From Lachnospiraceae bacterium UBA7143 (lineage in GTDB: Bacteria > Bacillota > Clostridia > Lachnospirales > Lachnospiraceae): a stretch of 57,123 nt of DNA. Below, one piece after another: positions 48,585 through 55,260 of the stretch. Below the pieces are notes generated by a model, which saw nothing but the letters and a program-made list of their open reading frames with translations, had not been told where the DNA came from and did not search any database. The stretch spans positions 1 through 57,123 of the forward strand of contig DKWV01000009.1 of the NCBI GenBank assembly GCA_002491905.1, in the 5' to 3' direction. Each line of letters begins with the position of its first letter. Within the stretch, counting starts at the first letter, position 1. Made by a program: the position numbers and the translations under genes.

Positions 48585-49730
48585 ATGAAGATATTTCAAA
48601 AGCCCAAAGTTGTTGTTAGACATATATTACTTGACATTATAAATATTTTTCCAGTGTGTAAGAGGATAATTATATTTGAATCAATCGACTTCGGAGATAA
48701 TTCGAAGGCATTGTTTGATAGGATGAAAGAACGTGGCATCACAGAAAAGTACAGAATCCTTTGGGTTGTAAGGAATGTTGAAGAACATCAGCAGATATAT
48801 TTGGGAGTAAAATTTATCCCATATGATACGCTCACTACTCTTGTTGGTCGGTTGTACCGTATTTTTGCAGGGTATTGTTTTTCTTCATTCAAGCCAGTTG
48901 GAATTAGTGGACGAAAAGGACAAGTCCGTTGCTTTTTAACACATGGCTTGTCTTTTAAAGATACTCGTCAATTTTATCTTCAAATGGATGTGTATACAGA
49001 TATTATTACGACTTCCGAGTTCTCAGCTGAACTTAGAAAAAAAACTTTTCAGGGCACTGATCAAAGTCTTATGCATATTTTTGGATATCCGAGAACGGAT
49101 CAGTTCTTTCGGCATTCAGATGTAAAGAGACAGATGAAAATTTCTGAGAACTTAAGATTAATTGTTTGGATGCCTACATTTAAACATAATGTGGAGGGGC
49201 AGCGAAATGATGGTGGTGAGAGCGGAAATGATTTATTGTCACTTTTAAACGAAGAAGAATTGGAATACTTAAACAAGAGACTTTTAGAAAAAAACGTATT
49301 TTTAATGATTAAATATCATCCAAATCAAGACTTAAAGTTTGTAAAAATGATAGCGCATAGCAACTTAAAAACATATATAAACCATGACTTAAGCGAAAAG
49401 AGAATAGGAATATACGAAATACTTGCTGAATCAGATGGTCTGATTACTGATTTTTCATCTGTATATACTGACTATTTATTGTGTGACAGACCGATTGGGT
49501 TTGATATTAGTGGAATGGAGAACTATCGGCTTGGGTTTTCCGTGGATAATCCAATAGATTATATGCCGGGAATTAAAATAGAAGGCATAAAGGACCTGCT
49601 GAGTTTTGTAGATATTGTAACCAGTGGAACAGATCCCTTTTCTGAAAAAAGGCTGCAATTAAAAAAACAGATGCATCAATATATGGATGGAAAATCGGCG
49701 GATCGTATTATAGATTATTTCGGATTATAA
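48585..49730 (+). CDS. CDP-glycerol glycerophosphotransferase (TagF/TagB-like)
   Basis: This 381-residue enzyme should transfer glycerol phosphate from CDP-glycerol onto a glycan. Family motifs are IIFESIDFGDNSKALFDRM, FLTHGLSFKD with the catalytic-region His, FGYPRTDQFF and LIVWMPTFKHN. Further on are MIKYHPNQD and the acceptor/donor region SDGLITDFSSVYTDYLL. It is the single-domain form, so it could add one or a few glycerol phosphates as decoration or build a backbone. TagD, which makes CDP-glycerol, is the next gene. Confidence 0.9.
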   Translation: MKIFQKPKVVVRHILLDIINIFPVCKRIIIFESIDFGDNSKALFDRMKERGITEKYRILWVVRNVEEHQQIYLGVKFIPYDTLTTLVGRLYRIFAGYCFSSFKPVGISGRKGQVRCFLTHGLSFKDTRQFYLQMDVYTDIITTSEFSAELRKKTFQGTDQSLMHIFGYPRTDQFFRHSDVKRQMKISENLRLIVWMPTFKHNVEGQRNDGGESGNDLLSLLNEEELEYLNKRLLEKNVFLMIKYHPNQDLKFVKMIAHSNLKTYINHDLSEKRIGIYEILAESDGLITDFSSVYTDYLLCDRPIGFDISGMENYRLGFSVDNPIDYMPGIKIEGIKDLLSFVDIVTSGTDPFSEKRLQLKKQMHQYMDGKSADRIIDYFGL

Positions 49731-49760
49731 TATTTGTCAATGTCGATGAGGAGGACAGCC

Positions 49761-50189
49761 ATGAAAAAATATAAACGCGGTTATACACAAGGGGTTTATG
49801 ATATGTTTCACATTGGTCATTTGAATATTTTAAATCGTGCCAAGGGATGCTGTGATTATTTGATCGTAGGAGTGAATGCCGACCAATTGGTAATGGATTA
49901 TAAGCATAAAAAACCTGTGATTACACAAGAGGACAGAAAACATATTGTAGAAAATGTTAAGGCCGTGGATGAAGCTTTTATAGTAAGCACATTAGATAAA
50001 GTCAAATTATATGAAAAAATTCATTTTGATGCTATTTTTATTGGTGATGATTGGAAAAATAATCCTCGCTGGGTAAAAACGGAGCAGGAAATGAAAAAAT
50101 TAGGAGTTGATGTTGTTTTTCTACCCCACACGCCTGACGTGAGCAGCACAATATTAAAAAATGATATAGAGGATGCCATACAAGAATGA
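49761..50189 (+). CDS. tagD: Glycerol-3-phosphate cytidylyltransferase
   Basis: This 142-residue cytoplasmic enzyme makes CDP-glycerol from CTP and sn-glycerol 3-phosphate, supplying the transferase just upstream. It has the nucleotidyltransferase motif FHIGHLNILNRA (HxGH) after the N-terminal strand GYTQGVYDMF. RKHIVENVKAVDEAF and the ISSTxI-type ending (DVSSTILKNDI) also match TagD. ATG 49761 follows GAGGAGGACAGCC and gives the normal N-terminus; an in-frame ATG at 49734 does not. Confidence 0.92.
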   Translation: MKKYKRGYTQGVYDMFHIGHLNILNRAKGCCDYLIVGVNADQLVMDYKHKKPVITQEDRKHIVENVKAVDEAFIVSTLDKVKLYEKIHFDAIFIGDDWKNNPRWVKTEQEMKKLGVDVVFLPHTPDVSSTILKNDIEDAIQE

Positions 50190-50279
50190 AATGTTTATTA
50201 AAGTTAGGAAGTAAACATCCTATATTAACTACTTTGTTGAACAATAATTCGGGATAGATGGAGTTTTAGTATAAAAGAT

Positions 50280-51827
50280 ATGCAAAACAGCGGGTCAAGA
50301 ATACAGAAAACAATTAAAAATACGGAAATGGGTCTTTTGACCCAATTTTGCAGTCTAATTCTTAATTTTGCACTGCGCACTGTATTTATATATACGCTGG
50401 GAATTCAATATACTGGAATTTCCAGTGTATTTAGTGATATTTTGACTATGTTGTCATTATCTGAGCTAGGAATAGGAACCGCAATTGCTACGGCGCTTTA
50501 TAAGCCACTTCATGATCATGATCAAGCTAAAATTAGAAAACTTATGCTGTTTTATAAACAGGCATACCGATTAATTGCTTTTTTAATACTCATAATGGGA
50601 ATAATTTTGATTCCCTTTCTGAATTATTTTATTAATGATATTCCTGATATAGAGGAAAATATACGGATTATCTTTTTGTTCTATATTATTAAAACCGCAG
50701 CTTCTTATCTTTTGATTTATAAGGCAACATTATTAAATGCGGATCAAAAGCAATATGTAGTTAAATTATTAGAAATTATTTGTTCTATTATACGTTACAC
50801 TACGGAAATAGTATTACTTTTACTATTTCAACAATATATGTTTTATTTAATAATAGAAGTTGTTGCTATTATAGTGCAAAACTATATTATTAGTAAACAG
50901 GTTGAAAAACAATATCCGTTTGCGTTTACAAGAACGATAGAGCATTTATCTGATACGGAGAAGAAAGCGCTTTATAAGGATATTAAAGGATTGGCTATGT
51001 TTCGACTGTCAGGAGCGGTAGGAAATAGTATTGATAATATCCTAATTTCCTCTTTCATCAGTACGGTTTTCGCAGGAATGTTTTCAAATTATATACTAAT
51101 ACGGAGACAGCTAGAAAGTATAATGCATCAATTTTTTAATGCAGTTACCCCCAGCATTGGTAGTTTAGTGGCAGAAAATGATTCAGAAAAACAATATGTT
51201 GTATTTAAACGCATGCTTTTTATCTGCTTTACGGTTGTAAATTTTTGTGCAACAAGCTATTTTATTATGATAAATCCATTTATCGGAATATGGATTGGCG
51301 ATTCGTTTTTGCTAGATAAGGCAATTGCTTTTATTACTGCATTTGATTTTTTTATATATATCTTACTTCAATTAATAGCTTCTTTTCGCACTGCAAATGG
51401 TATTTTTGTAAAAGGACAATACCGTCCGTTGATTACGACTATTTTAAACGTTATTTTATCAATTATTTTGATTCAAAATTACGGAATTTTTGGGACAATT
51501 TTAGCAACGGTTATATGTCGTTTGGTTACACAGTGGTATGATCCTTATTTGCTATGCAAGTATGTTTTTAAAAAATCTTTTGGTAAATTTTATTTTATAT
51601 ATTGGTGTTATATAGCTCTTTTTCTTGGATGTTGCACTATTACATATAACATATCTGAATTATTGCATATTCAGTCAAAAATGTTGAATTTCTTATGGAA
51701 ATTGGGATGCTGTATTATCATACCAAATGTTATAGTAGTGATCCTCACCGGTCGAAGCAACGAATTGCATTACACTATAGGGTTGTGCATAAATAAACTG
51801 AAAAAATTTAGAAAGCAAAAACAATAA
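50280..51827 (+). CDS. Polysaccharide flippase, Wzx-like
   Basis: This 515-residue protein has about 12-14 hydrophobic helices and the Wzx/MOP-superfamily layout. The N-terminal stretch LTQFCSLILNFALRTVFIYT is followed by LGIQYTGISSVFSDILTMLS and SELGIGTAIATALYKPL, typical of clostridial and streptococcal Wzx proteins. It would move the undecaprenyl-linked repeat unit to the outer face for the polymerase. Very AT-rich coding. MATE-type drug export is unlikely given the locus. Confidence 0.88.
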   Translation: MQNSGSRIQKTIKNTEMGLLTQFCSLILNFALRTVFIYTLGIQYTGISSVFSDILTMLSLSELGIGTAIATALYKPLHDHDQAKIRKLMLFYKQAYRLIAFLILIMGIILIPFLNYFINDIPDIEENIRIIFLFYIIKTAASYLLIYKATLLNADQKQYVVKLLEIICSIIRYTTEIVLLLLFQQYMFYLIIEVVAIIVQNYIISKQVEKQYPFAFTRTIEHLSDTEKKALYKDIKGLAMFRLSGAVGNSIDNILISSFISTVFAGMFSNYILIRRQLESIMHQFFNAVTPSIGSLVAENDSEKQYVVFKRMLFICFTVVNFCATSYFIMINPFIGIWIGDSFLLDKAIAFITAFDFFIYILLQLIASFRTANGIFVKGQYRPLITTILNVILSIILIQNYGIFGTILATVICRLVTQWYDPYLLCKYVFKKSFGKFYFIYWCYIALFLGCCTITYNISELLHIQSKMLNFLWKLGCCIIIPNVIVVILTGRSNELHYTIGLCINKLKKFRKQKQ

Positions 51828-51843
51828 GAAAGGATAATGAACT

Positions 51844-52395
51844 ATGCAAATGAAAGAAATCAAAAGAATCATTAAAATAGTATTAGGAATTTATGATTAT
51901 GACCGAGAAGCAGAAAAATTAATATATAAATCAATTCAATTGTATCATCGAGGTGGAAAAATCAATCAATGGCGGGCCATAAGGCTATACAATTATATCC
52001 GGCGGACATTCTGCTGTAATATTTATCCGGGAATTACAATTGGCAGTGGCACCTATATTGCGCATGCGCATGATGTTTGTATTGGCAAAACAGCTGTAAT
52101 AGGAAACAATTGTAGAATATATCCGCACAGTGATATAACAGCTGCTGTTAAAAATGACAGTATGCGGCAAAGACGTCATGCTATCATTGGCGACGATTGT
52201 ATTTTGGGGAATGGATGTACTGTCATAGGCCCTATTAAAGTGGGTGATAATGTGACAATCGCTGCGAGAGCGATTGTGACAAAGGATGTACCATCTCATA
52301 TGGTCGTTAAAAACGTAAATGAATTTAGGGCAAAAACCAGTGATGAAATACCGAAAAAATATATGCTGCAGAATAGTAATCCAATTGAAAAATAA
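51844..52395 (+). CDS. CysE-like hexapeptide acetyltransferase
   Basis: This 183-residue protein has a helical N-terminus and a left-handed beta-helix of hexapeptide repeats (IYPGITIGSGTYIAHAHDVC, then IGDDCILGNGCTVIGPIKVG and DNVTIAARAIVTKDVP). This matches serine O-acetyltransferases in form. Within a polysaccharide locus it more likely O-acetylates a sugar or glycerol residue; cysteine synthesis is the alternative. It is the last intact gene of the locus and ends just before a decayed acyltransferase. Confidence 0.8.
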   Translation: MQMKEIKRIIKIVLGIYDYDREAEKLIYKSIQLYHRGGKINQWRAIRLYNYIRRTFCCNIYPGITIGSGTYIAHAHDVCIGKTAVIGNNCRIYPHSDITAAVKNDSMRQRRHAIIGDDCILGNGCTVIGPIKVGDNVTIAARAIVTKDVPSHMVVKNVNEFRAKTSDEIPKKYMLQNSNPIEK

Positions 52396-52529
52396 TGAGG
52401 TGCTTATTTGGTTATTGTACATTGGAAAATTATAAGAAGATTGAGATGATAGACAGCAAACAGGGAGATAAATGAAATGGTATTTGGGGTGGGGGATCAA
52501 CTGTTCAAATCTTGTTAGCTTTTATCGGA

Positions 52530-53135
52530 TGGATCGGTATCGGAAATAGTAATTAGTATTTTTTGTATACTGTGCCTATATCTTTTTACCTAGATTGCAT
52601 TTTCTACCTATTCGGAAAATTACAAAAGAGCTGCTGTTAGTATTGAAATTTACTCGCTCCTTTATATGGGAGTATTGAGTATTCCGACATTAGGAAAAGG
52701 TATGTGGTGGTATGATAATGTATTTTGGAGGAATCTGCTTTTTTCTATATCGCTATTAAATTGAGGCTTGGGTTAATGAAAACTCAAAAACGTGGACGTT
52801 TTGGTTATTGATTCTTATCTCTGCTTTTATAATTGCTTGTTTTCATAACGGCTATTTGATTATCTATCAGATGTGAATAGTCTGTTTTGTTATCATTTGT
52901 TTGTTTTTTACAATGAGCTTTGTCATTGATAGCCGTGTATTACGCTGGCTGGGTGAAAACCTATTTGAATTATATATATTACAAAGGCTGCCCATGGTCA
53001 TCCTCAAATCATATATCTTACAGAGAAAAGTGCGGCACGGTCCAATATGTTTACGTAATTGTCTGTTTTGTAACTACGATTACTATTTCTATTGTATATA
53101 AAATGACCATTTTGTATATTAGAACAACAAAATAG
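52530..53135 (+). pseudogene. Decayed acyltransferase 3 family membrane protein
   Basis: Fragments in different frames line up as one degenerate gene: GNSN-stop-YF, CILCLYLFT-stop-IAFSTYS, then GKGMWWYDNVFWRNLLFSI, LLILISAFIIACFHNGYLII and WLGENLFELYILQRLPMVIL. Their order and hydrophobicity match the C-terminal half of OatA-like acyltransferases, whose end typically reads GxxSFxIYILQRLPM. Several stops and at least two frameshifts are present. It may once have acylated the polymer made by this locus. Nothing else is seen from 52396 to 53375 apart from AT-rich sequence. Confidence 0.65.
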
Positions 53136-53375
53136 AAGTTCTTTTCAAATAAACGAAAAAACGTTATAAAAAGGACAAGAACAATATTGACATTCCGATA
53201 TGTACCCATTAGAATGAATTTATCAAAGAAATTCTAACAGGTGTGCGTTCTGCACGTTCGAGACAACTTCTGTCGGACTTTCTCTTTGAGACATAACAGA
53301 AAACGGCAGGAGAAGATGAAGCGGCGCAGACTATTGCGGCATAATTGTATCCTGCCACAGCAAAGGAGGGTACAT

Positions 53376-54093
53376 ATGCCAAGACAGAGACAAAGAAAGA
53401 AATCTGCAAACCAGAGGCCGGGTCAACGGCGGAACCGAAAACGGGTGCGGCAGAACGTGAAAGATAAACTATTCCGGTATCTGTTCGAGAGAGACAGAGA
53501 GGCGCTCCTTGACCTGTATAATGCGCTTAACGGGACAGATCAGTCTGCCGACCCCGCAATGCATTGTTTTTTATAATGGAACAAAGGAGATGCCGGAGGA
53601 GCAGACGCTGAGGCTTTCAGATGCCTTTGAAAATAAGAAGGTGCGGGCAGACGTGGAACTGACCGTGCGGATGCTGAACATCAATTATGGACACAATAAA
53701 CGGCTGATGGAGAAGTGCAGGGTTCTGGAAGAGTATTCCAGGCTGGTGGCCGTTACGCGGGAGTATATGCTTGCTGAGAAGGATATGCAGACAGCCTTGA
53801 ACAAAGCAATGGATTCCTGCATAGAGCGGGGCATTTTAAAAGAATTCCTGTTAAAAAACCGGGCGGAGGTGCTGGGAATGTTATTGGAAGAGTTTGATGC
53901 GGAAAAATATGAGAGGACGATACGGGGAGAAGGAAGAGAAGAAGGTCGGGAAGAAGGAGAAGTAAAGGTTAATAGACTTGGCATACTGCTGACGGAGGCG
54001 GGTCGGAGTAACGACTTCTTAAAATCCCTGTCAGACCGGGAGCTTCAGAAGCGGCTGTTTATTGAGTTTGGTTTGGAGGAAGAAAAGAAATAA
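53376..54093 (+). pseudogene. Rpn/PD-(D/E)XK transposase-like gene with its nuclease core deleted
   Basis: ATG 53376 follows AAAGGAGGG and encodes a basic head, then KDKLFRYLFERDREALLDLY, then NALNGTDQSADP. This is the normal N-terminus of Rpn-like nucleases. The frame then closes at 53576. The continuation is in another frame from about 53545: PQCIVFYNGTKEMPEEQTLR to the usual tail with a GREEGREEGEVK charged repeat. Intact relatives have about 80-90 residues between these parts, holding the catalytic Asp and the Q-x-x-x-Y region. They are missing here, with a frame change at the junction. Inactive as a nuclease. Confidence 0.7.
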
Positions 54094-54127
54094 AGGAATC
54101 GAGCGATGGCTTCGGGCCATGTGTAAA

Positions 54128-54173
54128 AAAATCCTAACAGAATCCTTTTATTTGTGGATCCTTTTAGGATTTT
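54128..54173. terminator. Symmetric inverted repeat, possible two-way terminator
   Basis: AAAATCCTAA at 54128-54137 pairs perfectly with TTAGGATTTT at 54164-54173. An inner GAATCC/GGATCC pairing continues the stem. A run and T run flank it on the two sides. Confidence 0.5.
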
Positions 54174-54209
54174 ATACTGACATTTGTGCAGGGGCTATTG
54201 CAAAAGTAG

Positions 54210-54563
54210 ATGAATAATCTGCCAATCGGCGTGTATATTAAAAATGATAACTATAACTATGTAGCGCCGGACATTTCGCTGATATACGATGAAGAAAAGC
54301 TCGATCGGAAAGGCTGCTACGGCGTACGGGAATACTGGATCGTTGATCCGAAGCATAAACAGATGACGATATACTTCTGGGAAGAGAGCGGCCAGCCCGC
54401 GTTGTATCTGTTTCCTAATCAGATAAAGGTTCGAATCTGCGACGATCTGTACCTGGATCTCATCAATCGGCATGACATAGTAGACAAGATGCTCGTCGAG
54501 GAACGGCAGGAAGTAATGCAGCAAGGAATGCGGCAGAGCTTGCCGTTTAGAGATGAATGGTAA
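54210..54563 (+). pseudogene. Uma2-family nuclease remnant with central deletion
   Basis: The 117 codons carry two Uma2 landmarks: YVAPDISLIYDEEKLDRKG and YGVREYWIVDPKHKQM. Intact Uma2 proteins place about 25-30 residues between them, including the PDLVVEILSPS strand and the D...K of the nuclease site. Here they are directly joined in frame at GCYG-VREYW. The N-terminal domain is also largely absent, and no ribosome-binding site precedes the ATG. The joint could come from recombination at a short TACGGC-like repeat. Inactive as a nuclease. Confidence 0.65.
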
Positions 54564-54731
54564 GAATATGAGAAATGTGGAACCTATTAACAAGTAGGAG
54601 CCTGATTCAATATAGGAGGGGCGGAAAATTTGATGGGGAAATTTGGCACTTACCGAAGAAGGAGAATGTGCTTTATTTTGTGGGAAGAGCAAACCCTGGA
54701 ATGGACAGATTTCGTCATAAATTTGTAGTCG

Positions 54732-54760
54732 TTGACACTATATGGAAATAATGATACATT
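54732..54760 (+). promoter_or_regulatory. Promoter of the small protein / NTPase operon
   Basis: A perfect TTGACA (54732-54737) and TACATT (54755-54760) have a 17-bp spacer, about 50 bases before ATG 54811. A CACTAT/ATAGTG inverted repeat (54736-54741 and 54762-54767) brackets the -10 region and could be an operator. The 170 bp between the Uma2 remnant and this promoter hold no gene. Confidence 0.7.
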
Positions 54761-54810
54761 AATAGTGACTACAGAAAGAAGTATGGATGCATCAGAAACG
54801 GGAGCGCTAT

Positions 54811-55260
54811 ATGGAAACAATTTTAGTTGAAGCATTAAAATTTATTGGGGTAAGTATTTCGGGAGGATTAGCGTGGGATGTTATTAAAATGGCTGGGGGG
54901 AATATCCTCTCGGGTTTTAAAAAACACTTTACTATTGCTAAATATTTTAAAGATGAGAACCAGGCAGAAGAGTTTATGAAGTATATCTCTTCTAAAGAAT
55001 CATTAAACAAAAGGCGGCCCTTGGAAGATGCCTGGTCCGTTTATGACAATTGTACAGGTATGGAGGCATCTGATCTGTTTAAAGAGGAATTTGTCGAGTG
55101 GTTAAAAGAATATGGAAAAACCTTGAAAAATATAAAAGAAGATGCCCAAATGAATGGAAGCGTTACTATACATAAACAGATTAACAAAGATAACTCGCAG
55201 GTGATAAACATAGGAAGCCAGTATAATTATGGAAATGGAAATGAGTATTCAGATAAATAG
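54811..55260 (+). CDS. Small protein with hydrophobic N-terminus and C-terminal amyloid-type motif
   Basis: This 149-residue protein matches no family I can name. Residues 1-35 form a hydrophobic, Gly-containing helical region (ILVEALKFIGVSISGGLAWD). A charged all-alpha stretch (40-112) follows, then a short tail rich in Asn, Gln and Tyr. Residues 123-140 (QINKDNSQVINIGSQYNY) recur as residues 4-21 of the next protein. The layout, an alpha-helical membrane-active head plus C-terminal short beta motif shared with an adjacent NTPase, is that of Bell/HeLo-type effectors with bacterial amyloid signalling motifs. ATG 54811 has GGAG 6 bases before it; ATG 54787 is an alternative. It overlaps the next gene by about 20-32 bases in another frame. 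Role as a cell-death effector is inferred. Confidence 0.6.
   Translation: METILVEALKFIGVSISGGLAWDVIKMAGGNILSGFKKHFTIAKYFKDENQAEEFMKYISSKESLNKRRPLEDAWSVYDNCTGMEASDLFKEEFVEWLKEYGKTLKNIKEDAQMNGSVTIHKQINKDNSQVINIGSQYNYGNGNEYSDK

Noticed and set aside
52901..53135. Small intact membrane protein gene
   Set aside because: The frames are fragments of an acyltransferase C-terminus (ENLFELYILQRLPM) continuing similar broken pieces upstream, not a separate gene.
54195..54692. Minus-strand 165-codon frame over the Uma2 remnant
   Set aside because: The plus strand carries the recognisable Uma2 motifs; the minus frame is its shadow.
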